A stretch of 64,000 nucleotides of DNA from Anaerocolumna jejuensis DSM 15929 (GTDB lineage: Bacteria > Bacillota > Clostridia > Lachnospirales > Lachnospiraceae). Made by a program: the position numbers and the translations under genes. The notes beneath the pieces were generated by a model, which saw only the letters and a program-made list of their open reading frames with translations, was not told the origin of the DNA and searched no databases. The first letter of the stretch is position 1. Each line of letters starts with the position of its first letter. Positions 26,937 through 34,342 of the stretch are shown here, in pieces. The stretch is taken from positions 1 through 64,000 of the forward strand of contig NZ_FRAC01000016.1 of the NCBI RefSeq assembly GCF_900142215.1. The letters run 5' to 3'.

Positions 26937-27108
26937 GGATGAATTTATACAAATTGGGAGTAGGGGAGGCTTTTACTTTATTTAATGCTGATAACATATT
27001 ATCCCGTATCCCATCGGTTACATGGGTGTAGCGGCACATCGTTCTGCCCTGAATGTATTGTAAAACGTATCGACAGGCAAAATAGGTTAAAAAATGTTTA
27101 TCTCTCAC
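26908..27108 (-). pseudogene. Possible C-terminal remnant of a tyrosine recombinase
   Basis: A 66-residue minus-strand open frame contains RYTHVTDGIRDNMLSAL, which resembles the end of phage or transposon integrases (the YTHVTDEM-type tail holding the catalytic Tyr). The rest of an integrase is absent, and the frame ends inside the terminator stem. If correct it marks the edge of a decayed mobile element next to the accessory genes up to 31.7 kb. The resemblance is short and could be chance. Confidence 0.4.
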
Positions 27109-27322
27109 GTTTACATTTGTAACTTATTTTACTCTTTATATAACGAATGCATTCAAAGCGAAATTAAAAATTCAATTTTTTTAAAAATGGTGGCTGGGTG
27201 GGTATGTGAAAAAATCATTAAATAATTACTCAAAACAGTATAACAATTAGGGAGTTGTTAAGTCTGTTTATCCCTTGGGTAAAATTTAATGGCAAAAAAT
27301 CAATTATGCGAGGAGATTAATT

Positions 27323-27925
27323 ATGCCAGATTTATCTTTAGGCACCGCTGGTGCAAAAATAATCAAGGATTCTGAGGGATTTTGCTTGAAATTTTATGCA
27401 GATCCCAATGGGTATCCAACAGTTGGATGGGGACATTTGATAACAAAAAAGAAAAAATATACCGCAAATACGACAGGTGATCCAAATGATTCTATTCTAA
27501 CTAAAAAAGAAGCTGATGATTTATCAAAATTTTTAAAGTTAGATTATACCTCACCAATTTCACAAACTAAAGCAGATGACTTATTCTCTAGTGATACTTC
27601 AGATGCTGTAGACGATGTAAATGCGTTAAAGCTTCCATCAGGTGCTAAATTCTCACAGTCTCAATTTGATGCGCTGGTTTCGATGAGATTTAATTGTGGT
27701 ATTGTAGTGCTAAAATCTAATGATGTGGTAACTATGCTTAAAGAACCAAAGATATACCCAACTTACGCAGACAAGCTTTCAAAAACTGAAAGTGATAAGT
27801 GTTCAAAATTAGTCAGCAAAGCATTCTCATATGACGAAAGTTTAAAAGAGAGGAGAAACAAAGAAGCAACTTTATTTTGTAGCGGCCAGCAATACACCCA
27901 CAAATACCCAGTATATTCATTGTAA
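27323..27925 (+). CDS. Phage-type lysozyme (GH24)
   Basis: A 200-residue muramidase related to T4 and P21 endolysins. The catalytic Glu-Asp-Thr triad is visible in SEGFCLKFYADPNGYPTVGW. A later FSQSQFDALVSMRFNCG motif is conserved in the family, and the protein ends with KERRNKEATLF. There is no signal peptide and no holin nearby, so secretion is unclear. The gene is more AT-rich than its neighbours, consistent with a phage or mobile-element origin. GAGGAG lies before the ATG. Confidence 0.9.
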   Translation: MPDLSLGTAGAKIIKDSEGFCLKFYADPNGYPTVGWGHLITKKKKYTANTTGDPNDSILTKKEADDLSKFLKLDYTSPISQTKADDLFSSDTSDAVDDVNALKLPSGAKFSQSQFDALVSMRFNCGIVVLKSNDVVTMLKEPKIYPTYADKLSKTESDKCSKLVSKAFSYDESLKERRNKEATLFCSGQQYTHKYPVYSL

Positions 27926-27954
27926 TTTGTAAGTGTTTAAAGTATGTCATATAT

Positions 27955-28008
27955 AAAAAGAATTCCGGTATGGTACAATTAGCACGCTAACCTCGGAGTT
28001 CTTTTTTA
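27955..28008 (+). terminator. Terminator after the lysozyme gene
   Basis: AAGAATTCCG pairs with CGGAGTTCTT (one mismatch), followed by TTTTTTATT. Confidence 0.6.
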
Positions 28009-28129
28009 TTTACTTTCACCCTGCATTTCTAGCAATGCCTTTGACTAAGGCAGATAGGCATCTATCAATTCTGGATTATTGGATATGAGAAGTCAGATAC
28101 ACCAAAGATCACTTTGATGCTTAATTCAT

Positions 28130-28750
28130 TTAATCAGAGACTCTTTCAAGCTCAAAAAAGGTTGCTTCTATCACCAAGATAAGTCGGCTGTTATTAACAA
28201 TCAAAAAACTTAAAGGTATAGAAAGCTCGGTGGAAGAGTCTGCTACTCCTATATATTTAACTTCATCATTAGGATTTAAGTCAGGGAATTCTGTTTTAAA
28301 TTCTCTATAAAAAGAATCCTCGTCATAGGATATAAATTCAATATCATAAATTGGATTTTCTAGTTCATATTGATAATTAGTATAGTTTTCTAATCCTTTT
28401 GACGAAAAGAAGTCTTCATTTATTTTAATCTCATCTCCAATAATTTTTTGCCCTGTTGGATATTCAGAAGCATCATTATATGAATTAGCAAATCCCAAAA
28501 GTTTTTCAACCTTCCAAGGTCCATAAAAAAATTTTTCAGTTTTACTATCCAAATCCTTACTTCCAACAAATGGTTCGGGTATGTTGGTTGGAGTAATATT
28601 ATCATCTTCTTTGTCTGCAGGTGGTGTACTACTATTTGCATCTTGATTTTTAATATTACTAATTGTATCAGAAGTGACCTTTTTTCCACAACTTATAGCC
28701 GTAATACAACAAATCAAAATGAAACTTAAAAGAATAAATTTTTTTAGCAT
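28130..28750 (-). CDS. Lipoprotein of unknown function
   Basis: A 206-residue protein with a type II signal peptide: KK, hydrophobic core FILLSFILICCITA and lipobox ISCG, placing lipidated Cys at residue 21. A Ser/Thr/Asp-rich linker is followed by a soluble domain of about 140 residues starting KFFYGPWKVEKLLGF, where the WKVEK motif suggests a lipocalin-like or small beta-barrel fold. No family is recognised. GGAGG lies upstream. AT-rich, in the accessory patch. Confidence 0.75.
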   Translation of the reverse strand: MLKKFILLSFILICCITAISCGKKVTSDTISNIKNQDANSSTPPADKEDDNITPTNIPEPFVGSKDLDSKTEKFFYGPWKVEKLLGFANSYNDASEYPTGQKIIGDEIKINEDFFSSKGLENYTNYQYELENPIYDIEFISYDEDSFYREFKTEFPDLNPNDEVKYIGVADSSTELSIPLSFLIVNNSRLILVIEATFFELERVSD

Positions 28751-28847
28751 TATATTGCCTCCGGTTGATTTTTACACAATTATACTATAATTAACATGAT
28801 TTATCAATTTCTATTAATGGTATTATTTTCTATATTAGCTAGTTTGT

Positions 28848-28988
28848 CTATTTTCTTTTTACATGTTTTCTAATGTAATACTGTAAACAACTCCCTCCCA
28901 ATAACTCTCTCGCCCAAGCAAAATCAGCCACCCAGCGATTCTCAAGGGGATATTTCCTTAAATCCGCAATCCGGGTGAGTAAATCCAT
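28848..28988 (-). CDS. Short orphan ORF, perhaps a remnant
   Basis: A 46-residue frame starting MDLLTRIADLRKYPLE and rich in Trp, Arg and Leu. It has no ribosome binding site, and a second minus frame just upstream (ending near 28920) also looks coding-like. This suggests a decayed gene. The rest of 28751-29101 shows nothing else apart from the hairpin at 29041. Confidence 0.2.
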   Translation of the reverse strand: MDLLTRIADLRKYPLENRWVADFAWARELLGGSCLQYYIRKHVKRK

Positions 28989-29040
28989 CTATTTTTCGCA
29001 AATTATCCTTGAATTTATCGTTGACATACAAATAAGAGAA

Positions 29041-29076
29041 CAGCGCCTGGTCATAACAACCAAGCGCTTTCCTCTA
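29041..29076 (-). terminator. Hairpin after the orphan gene at 29102
   Basis: AGCGCctGGT pairs with ACCaaGCGCT around a 7-nt loop, with AGAG/CTCT outside. The T-run on the minus strand is weak. Confidence 0.35.
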
Positions 29077-29101
29077 AATAGTTATTCTGCACACGAATGG
29101 A

Positions 29102-29512
29102 TTAGATCAATGTCAATCTAACTAAGTCATGTTGTAAGACATTGTTTCCTTCCTGTGGGTCAAATTGAATAGCACTAAGTCCAAAAACATTTGTAACAAC
29201 ATCTTTATCTTTAGGATGGGTTATTCTAACTTCATAAGCAAATGTCGTAGCAGGAAGCTCAAATGATCTAAATGTTCTGTATTGATTAGGTGGTATTGTC
29301 TGAGTTGTAGGATCAGCCATCGGTAATAAAACGGGTGAACCTGATGACCAGTCAAACATTTGAACAGATACTGTTCGGGAATCATCAGGATCAACATTCA
29401 TCGCTTCAACAGTAAGAAATCGCGTACTCGAGTGCCTTCGTAACACACCAGTTGATAAAATATCTTCACATAGACTCAATATAATCTTTCTTTTCATTTT
29501 CAATTCAGGCAA
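29102..29512 (-). CDS. Hypothetical beta-rich protein
   Basis: A 136-residue protein with no recognised family. It has no membrane segment. The middle is Pro/Ser/Thr-rich with alternating hydrophobic residues (RTVSVQMFDWSSGSPV, TFAYEVRITHP), suggesting an immunoglobulin-like or other beta-sandwich fold. The start is uncertain: TTG at 29512 after AGG, or ATG at 29497 without a binding site. It lies alone in the accessory patch. Confidence 0.5.
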   Translation of the reverse strand: MPELKMKRKIILSLCEDILSTGVLRRHSSTRFLTVEAMNVDPDDSRTVSVQMFDWSSGSPVLLPMADPTTQTIPPNQYRTFRSFELPATTFAYEVRITHPKDKDVVTNVFGLSAIQFDPQEGNNVLQHDLVRLTLI

Positions 29513-29605
29513 GTACCTATAATAGTATATGTTTCGACAAAAAAATTGCTATTGACAAGCAGGAAAGGTATAAATAGGATAATTACAAGGGTTACAGGCA
29601 TAAAA

Positions 29606-29627
29606 AAGACACCCTTGAGGGTGTCTT
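29606..29627 (-). terminator. Terminator belonging to a lost rubrerythrin copy
   Basis: AAGACACCC TTGA GGGTGTCTT, followed on the minus strand by a T-run. It mirrors the terminator at 31691 behind the intact rubrerythrin gene. Confidence 0.7.
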
Positions 29628-29664
29628 AACATAACCAGTATATACTTGTAAGCCTTGTAAATTC

Positions 29665-29727
29665 TTATTTAAAGTATTTGTCTAATAATCCTTTGAATGC
29701 TTTTCCATGTCTAGCTTCGTCACGAGC
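29665..29727 (-). pseudogene. 3' fragment of a second rubrerythrin gene
   Basis: The minus strand encodes ARDEARHGKAFKGLLDKYFK and a stop. This matches the end of the intact rubrerythrin (ARDEARHGKAFMGLLDRYFK) at 31749 with two substitutions. Similarity stops abruptly at 29728, where the frame meets a stop. The following nontranslated 60 bp and the terminator are also similar to those after the intact gene. It is therefore a partial duplication that flanks the segment 29730-31690. Confidence 0.8.
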
Positions 29728-29936
29728 CTATGGCTATTTATAAGGATTTCAAGGCTGTATTTTACAAATACACAGTGTTTTACACAGCTGTCATACCCTT
29801 TATGTACTAGTCTGCGTTATAAGGATGGGTATATTTATTTTCTACCCCCACCATAAAATGTTGTTCGTACAGTGTTATGCTTATTCGTTTTTTCAACTGG
29901 ATGAGACTATGTACGAATAATATTCTATTTTCATAG

Positions 29937-29967
29937 TTGACTTTGACGTTAAGTCAAGTGGTACAAT
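29937..29967 (+). promoter_or_regulatory. MerR-type promoter with 19-bp spacer and dyad
   Basis: TTGACT (29937-29942) and TACAAT (29962-29967) are separated by 19 bp holding the dyad ACTTTGACGTTAAGTCAAGT. Overlong spacers with a central dyad are the hallmark of promoters activated by MerR-family regulators through DNA twisting. The open frame covering it is therefore probably not translated from its first codon. Confidence 0.6.
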
Positions 29968-29987
29968 GGATTTATCAAATACGAATT

Positions 29988-30290
29988 GTGGGTGATGTTA
30001 TCATTCAACGTGTTTTGGACGATTTCTATAATGAAAGCGATTATGATGATTTTGCCTTTGCAGGGGGATTATTTGCGGTGATAAATCTTTATCTTGATGA
30101 GGATTTAGGCGAACGGTTACGCTCTCTTATAAAAAGTTTTAACGTTAACAAGTTTTATGAGATTGATTACACTCATGCGGGAGAGTTGCGCCACCCCGCT
30201 ATGTTGGAAAAACTTATTTCACCGGATGAAAGACGGGAGATTGTCGCTATGCTTGTACCGGTGAAGAAACGACTTGACTTTCCGTGTTGA
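29988..30290 (+). pseudogene. Headless regulator fragment with effector-binding-like domain
   Basis: The frame from about 29988 encodes about 100 residues ending HPAMLEKLI...AMLVPVKKR. This resembles the last strand of GyrI-like effector-binding domains attached to MerR-family regulators. No helix-turn-helix or ribosome binding site precedes it. The frame then shifts by one base at about 30274 into another open stretch (VDIEFRQSDKGGSG...) that runs into the next gene. I read this as a deleted and frameshifted regulator, with moderate doubt. Confidence 0.35.
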
Positions 30291-30513
30291 TATAGAATTT
30301 CGTCAGTCTGATAAGGGTGGAAGTGGTATTGTTGTTTACCATGGTGAAGATATCGGGTATCATACAGGCGACCTCGGTAATATGGGCTTTGGTATCAACA
30401 TGGGTAACAACGCTAAATCAGTTGGTGCAGGCCGTCAGTTTTCATCAACCGATTTTTGGGTTTCACAGCTTGCTGATTCGCCGAAAAATATAATAAAGAA
30501 AGAGGAACTGCTT

Positions 30514-31527
30514 ATGATCACAAAACAAAGCAACAACATCATCCCTGTCATACATCGACTTGTTACCGATGAATTTGGCGAAAACTACTGGCTTAACGGC
30601 TGCGCTAAATATGTGATGGAATGCCTCGGCGAATCGGACTATGACTACTGGTTTTTTGCGGGGTTGACTGGCGATATATTCACACAGCACTACACCTATA
30701 CTAAATCTTCGGACGATGCCTTATCGAGCTACATGATGGAGGAAAATCCCACTAGATTCATTGAGGACATCTATGCTCGTTGCGGATACGCCGCTACCTA
30801 TGTTTCCAATCCGGACATACGAAAGAATACCGAGATGTATTTACAAACGCTGATAGCCTATATCGACAAGGAAATCCCTGTTATTAAATGGGGAAACCCG
30901 GAGGGAGTGTTTGTCGGATATGAGGATTACGGTAAGGTTTTGCTCTACATCACGGGCAACAGTAACCAGCCGGAACGGCTGGCGCTGGAAAAAGCGATAC
31001 AGGGAGAAGCACTCAGCGGGTGGATTTTTGTAGGTGAGAAAAGGGAAAGCCGCTCGCTTGCGCAGCTTTACTGCGAGGCAATATGCGAAATACCACAGCA
31101 CCTAAGTGTCAAAACAGACACGTATTGTTTTGGTGCGGAGGCATTTAGATTATGGGCAAGAGATATTGAAAATGGCAAGTTCGATGGAATGACAGTCGAA
31201 GAATTTGATACTTGGGCTTACTACACCAATTATGTGTGCGTTCTCGCTACTAATGGGAGTTGCTGTTACGGATTTTTAGACAAGGCAAAGGAGCTTAATT
31301 CCGACTTTATATTTATTGATGAGGTTAAAAAATTATATACTCGAACGGGACAGATATGGAATAATGACAATGGCAATGATTTAGAAGCACTCGGCGGCGG
31401 GTTCAATGTCACGCTGGAGGTTTTGCAGAACAAGGAAAAACGCGCCAAAATCATTGCGAAAATCCGTGAGTGTGGGGATTGTATTGATAAGATCGTAGAA
31501 GTTATCGAAAAGTTTACCACCAAATAG
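30514..31527 (+). CDS. Orphan protein, possible BtrH/papain-like fold
   Basis: About 337 residues. The N-terminal part has a Cys in LNGCAKYVMECLG followed by YDYWFFAGLTGDIFTQHY. A later stretch is EIPVIKWGNPEGVFVGYEDYGKVLLYITG. A Cys near the N-terminus and a following beta core with bound-ligand loops recall BtrH-type acyltransferase/peptidase-like proteins, but I cannot assign a function. The ATG at 30514 with AGAGGA upstream is preferred. The open frame extends to 30274, but that part belongs to the regulator remnant. It sits between the two rubrerythrin 3' ends. Confidence 0.55.
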   Translation: MITKQSNNIIPVIHRLVTDEFGENYWLNGCAKYVMECLGESDYDYWFFAGLTGDIFTQHYTYTKSSDDALSSYMMEENPTRFIEDIYARCGYAATYVSNPDIRKNTEMYLQTLIAYIDKEIPVIKWGNPEGVFVGYEDYGKVLLYITGNSNQPERLALEKAIQGEALSGWIFVGEKRESRSLAQLYCEAICEIPQHLSVKTDTYCFGAEAFRLWARDIENGKFDGMTVEEFDTWAYYTNYVCVLATNGSCCYGFLDKAKELNSDFIFIDEVKKLYTRTGQIWNNDNGNDLEALGGGFNVTLEVLQNKEKRAKIIAKIRECGDCIDKIVEVIEKFTTK

Positions 31528-31690
31528 CACTTATGTCCGTGCACACCCCAGAAAGGTAACCCACCTCTGCTTAAAAGTTTTTATTTAGTCGTTTTCAATC
31601 ATACGCTGTGTATAAATACTGTGTACTGATGTTCATAAAATAAAACGTAAGTTTCTATGCCCAATATTATATACAACCGCTATAGCAAAT

Positions 31691-31714
31691 AAAGACACCT
31701 TTTCAGGTGTCTTT
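31691..31714 (-). terminator. Terminator of the rubrerythrin gene
   Basis: AAAGACACC TTTTCA GGTGTCTTT, 35 nt after the stop on the minus strand. Confidence 0.75.
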
Positions 31715-31748
31715 AAGTTATCTATATAGCTGTAATCCTTGTAAATGC

Positions 31749-32291
31749 TTATTTAAAGTATCTGTCCAGTAATCCCATAAAGGCTTTTCCGTGTCTTGCT
31801 TCATCTCTTGCCATTTCATGCACGGTGTCATGGATTGCATCTAAGTTAGCAGCCTTTGCACGTTTTGCAAGGTCTGTCTTGCCAGCGGTAGCACCATTTT
31901 CAGCAGCAACTCTGAGCTCAAGATTCTTCTTGGTACTGGAAGTCAGCACTTCGCCTAAAAGCTCTGCGAATTTAGCAGCATGCTCTGCTTCTTCGAAAGC
32001 AGCCTTTTCATAATATAGACCAACCTCAGGATATCCTTCTCTATGTGCTACTCTTGCCATTGCTAAGTACATGCCTACTTCACAGCATTCTCCGTTGAAG
32101 TTATCTCTTAAATCCTTTAAAATATCTTCACTGACACCTTGTGCAACACCTACTACATGTTCGGAAGCCCAGGTGAAATCATCGCTTTGTTCAGCGAACT
32201 TGGAAGCGGGTGCCTTACAAACGGGACATTGCTCCGGTGCAGAATCTCCTTCATGAACATAACCACATACCTGACAGACAAATTTCTTCAT
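31749..32291 (-). CDS. Reverse rubrerythrin
   Basis: A 180-residue oxidative-stress protein that reduces peroxide (and oxygen) with electrons from NADH-linked rubredoxin systems in anaerobes. Domain order is reversed relative to classic rubrerythrin. An N-terminal rubredoxin-like centre (CQVCGYVHEGDSAPEQCPVC) precedes a four-helix diiron domain with Glu and ExxH ligands (GECCEVGMYLAMARVAHREG, EEAEHAAKF, ARDEARHGK). AAAGGAG precedes the ATG. The upstream operator region and the adjacent perR gene suggest peroxide induction, as known for clostridial revRbr. Confidence 0.93.
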   Translation of the reverse strand: MKKFVCQVCGYVHEGDSAPEQCPVCKAPASKFAEQSDDFTWASEHVVGVAQGVSEDILKDLRDNFNGECCEVGMYLAMARVAHREGYPEVGLYYEKAAFEEAEHAAKFAELLGEVLTSSTKKNLELRVAAENGATAGKTDLAKRAKAANLDAIHDTVHEMARDEARHGKAFMGLLDRYFK

Positions 32292-32314
32292 TTCAATAAT
32301 CTCCTTTGATATTT

Positions 32315-32380
32315 AATATTAGTAATTGTTATTGATATTATAATACACTATTGATTATTGTTTGTCAATAGTGAAATTAA
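32315..32380 (-). promoter_or_regulatory. Rubrerythrin promoter with candidate PerR sites
   Basis: On the minus strand TTGACA and TATTAT are 17 bp apart. CTATTGA-10 nt-TCAATAG overlaps the -35 element. Closer to the gene, TTAGTAATTGTTATTG (plus strand near 32319) resembles the repeat before perR. These are candidate operators, not proven ones. Confidence 0.45.
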
Positions 32381-32454
32381 AAATTATGTTATGACAGTTT
32401 GAATTTATGTAATAAAAATATTGATTCAAGTGTCAATTGTCTAGCTTGTTAAAA

Positions 32455-32527
32455 GTATACTTGGGGTATAAAAATACACTCAGCTCCATGATAGTCACTT
32501 CGTTGCATTTTTATACCCCAAGTATAC
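32455..32527. repeat. 21-bp perfect inverted repeat
   Basis: The arm 32455-32475 (core ACTTGGGGTATAAAAAT) is perfectly complementary to 32507-32527, with a 31-nt loop. The right half plus the flanking sequence is related to 17521-17566. Confidence 0.8.
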
Positions 32528-32647
32528 CTAGAGAAAGGCTGAGATTAATATCTAGAGAAAGGCTGAGATTAATATCTAGAGAAAGGCTGAGATTAATATC
32601 TAGAGAAAGGCTGAGATTAATTTATAGAGGAAAGCTATGATTAATTT
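32528..32647. repeat. Five tandem copies of a 24-bp unit
   Basis: CTAGAGAAAGGCTGAGATTA plus four bases is repeated four times almost without change, with a fifth diverged copy. It starts at the base following the inverted repeat. The unit is a multiple of three, so an artificial open frame of repeated ERLRLIS runs through it. I do not call that frame a gene. Confidence 0.9.
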
Positions 32648-32682
32648 GAAATAGATGTTTAGATAATTTATACATAAAAAAG

Positions 32683-32710
32683 CTCCGGTATCAGGAATAT
32701 GATACCGGAG
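32683..32710 (-). terminator. Terminator of the perR gene
   Basis: CTCCGGTATCA pairs with TGATACCGGAG around a 6-nt loop. TTTTTT follows on the minus strand. Confidence 0.85.
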
Positions 32711-32727
32711 GTAAGGGTGCTGGGTAA

Positions 32728-33129
32728 TTATTTCTTGTCTTTTTCCAGGCATTTGCTGCAAATGCCATAAAAGTAGGTTGTGCTGCTTTCAATGCTGCCG
32801 TTAAAATTAGCTTTGGCAGTATCCATAAATTGCTCGGATGCTTCGTCCGGCAGGGATATATCTTCAACAGCCGAACATTCTCTGCAAACAAAGTGATAAT
32901 GAGGTAAGACATTTCCGTCAAAGCGGTCACTGCCGTTACCATAGGATATCTTAATAATGGATCCCTGATCAACCAGGAAGTTTAAATTGCGATAAACGGT
33001 TCCAAGACTGATATTGGGATAAATTTTTCTGATATAGTCATATACCATATCTGCAGTTGGATGTTCCTTTGTAGTAGCAAGATAATCCTTAATGGATTCT
33101 CTTTGCCGGCTAAACTTTGTCGTTGTCAT
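32728..33129 (-). CDS. perR: PerR-like Fur-family regulator
   Basis: A 133-residue winged-helix metalloregulator. The N-terminal HTH (TADMVYDYIRKIYPNISLGTVYRNLNFL) is followed by the metal domain with HYHFVCREC and the zinc-binding second pair CSKC. The compact size and the neighbourhood (reverse rubrerythrin immediately downstream on the same strand) favour PerR over Fur or Zur. It would repress peroxide-defence genes with bound iron and release on His oxidation. GGAGGTGAGCT precedes the ATG. Confidence 0.85.
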   Translation of the reverse strand: MTTTKFSRQRESIKDYLATTKEHPTADMVYDYIRKIYPNISLGTVYRNLNFLVDQGSIIKISYGNGSDRFDGNVLPHYHFVCRECSAVEDISLPDEASEQFMDTAKANFNGSIESSTTYFYGICSKCLEKDKK

Positions 33130-33135
33130 AGCTCA

Positions 33136-33190
33136 CCTCCAATAACAATAATTATTACTAAGATTAACATATGTGAGCTATTCTGTCAAG
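33136..33190 (-). promoter_or_regulatory. perR promoter with AT-rich dyad
   Basis: On the minus strand TTGACA lies near 33185 and TAATCT 17 bp on. Downstream TTAGTAATAATTATTGTTAT contains the symmetric core AATAATTATT, similar to PerR boxes and to the site before the rubrerythrin gene, which fits autoregulation. Confidence 0.45.
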
Positions 33191-33192
33191 AA

Positions 33193-33864
33193 TTAAAATC
33201 TACCACCTGCAAGAAACTTATACATTAAAATAAAATGGCATACGGTGCCGCCTATGCAAAACAGGTGAAATATTTCATGGGAGCCGAAATTTTTATGACG
33301 GCTGTTAAAGATCGGGAGCTTCAGTGCATATATAATACCGCCCACGGTGTAAATGATACCGCCAGCCAGCAGCCAGTTAAAGCCTTCCATGGGAAGCGTA
33401 TTTAGCAGGGGTGAAAATGCCAGTACACAGGTCCAGCCCATGGCAATATAAATTACGGAGGATACCCATTTCGGGCAGTATACCCAAAATGCCTTCAGTA
33501 AAATGCCGAGGATAGCCATGCTCCATATAATAATAAGGAGGGTTGTTCCAACTTTTCCTTTTAAAGGAATAAGGCAAATAGGTGTATAGGTTCCTGCAAT
33601 TAGTATAAAAATCATCATATGATCGAATTTTTTTAATATCTTGTTCGTCTTGTCAGATAAATCGAAGGTATGATATACTGTGCTTGCGGTATAAAGCAGT
33701 ATCATGCTGAGGGCAAAGACTGCAAGTGCAATGATACCGGTCTTATCAGGAGCCTTGGAGGCTTTGTACAATAAAGGAAAAGCAGAAAAGACGGCCATGA
33801 GCATGCCGATAAAATGAGTAATTGCGCTTCCCGGATCTTTAGGGTGTTTAATAAATTGAGCCAT
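33193..33864 (-). CDS. Hemolysin III-family membrane protein (HlyIII/PAQR)
   Basis: About 223 residues with seven hydrophobic helices. Family motifs include AITHFIGMLMAVF, TASTVYHTFD (conserved His), KKFDHMMIFILIAGTYTP and the C-terminal GSHEIFHLFCIGGTVCHF, whose His residues bind zinc in PAQR proteins. Despite the name, a cytolytic role is not expected in most bacteria; membrane homeostasis is suggested. The ATG at 33864 is chosen because AAAGG lies 10 nt upstream. Confidence 0.9.
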   Translation of the reverse strand: MAQFIKHPKDPGSAITHFIGMLMAVFSAFPLLYKASKAPDKTGIIALAVFALSMILLYTASTVYHTFDLSDKTNKILKKFDHMMIFILIAGTYTPICLIPLKGKVGTTLLIIIWSMAILGILLKAFWVYCPKWVSSVIYIAMGWTCVLAFSPLLNTLPMEGFNWLLAGGIIYTVGGIIYALKLPIFNSRHKNFGSHEIFHLFCIGGTVCHFILMYKFLAGGRF

Positions 33865-34021
33865 GTTAATCATTCCTTTCATATCATCATTTTAATAAAT
33901 GCATTACGTAGTTTTCATTACTACATGTCGTGTTAATTACACTATATCACGTAGTTAGAAAAAATCAAGGGTTTTTTATAAATTTTTTTATTTTTTTTCT
34001 TTAGAAAGGTTGGGAGATCAG

Positions 34022-34222
34022 ATGGATATTAGAGTCGGAGATGTAGTAAAGCTTAAAAAACAGCATCCTTGCGGAAGCTATTTATGGGAAGTTCTGCGTA
34101 TTGGAATGGACTTTCGTTTAAAATGTGAGGGATGCGGTCATCAGATAATGATTCCCAGAAAACAGGTGGAAAAAAATCTAAGGCAATTGATACGAAAAGA
34201 AGAGGAAGGCAAAGAGAGTTAA
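34022..34222 (+). CDS. DUF951-family protein
   Basis: A 66-residue basic protein beginning DIRVGDVVKLKKQHPCG and containing KCEGCGHQIMIPR. It matches the short DUF951 family of Firmicutes, whose small beta-barrel with a Cys pair suggests nucleic-acid or metal binding. The ATG at 34022 follows GGGAG. A terminator follows at once, so it is monocistronic. Confidence 0.85.
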   Translation: MDIRVGDVVKLKKQHPCGSYLWEVLRIGMDFRLKCEGCGHQIMIPRKQVEKNLRQLIRKEEEGKES

Positions 34223-34244
34223 TTAAAAAAGTTAATATAGAGAT

Positions 34245-34300
34245 AAAAAATGCTTCCTGTGAGGATGTAAGCTGTAAAGTCCTCACAGAAAGCATTTTTT
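34245..34300 (+). terminator. Strong terminator after the DUF951 gene
   Basis: A stem of about 20 bp with two mismatches (CTGTGAGGA/TCCTCACAG inner part, AAAAAATGCTT/AAGCATTTTTT outer part) and a built-in T-run. Confidence 0.9.
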
Positions 34301-34342
34301 CAGATGATTATTCCGGATATAAAATTCTATCAGTATTACGGA

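Noticed and set aside
32437..32640. 67-codon open frame with repeated ERLRLIS
   Set aside because: Produced by a 24-bp tandem repeat whose length is a multiple of three; no start signal.
32528..32647. Possible CRISPR array
   Set aside because: The 24-bp units are contiguous without spacers, and no cas gene is in the window.
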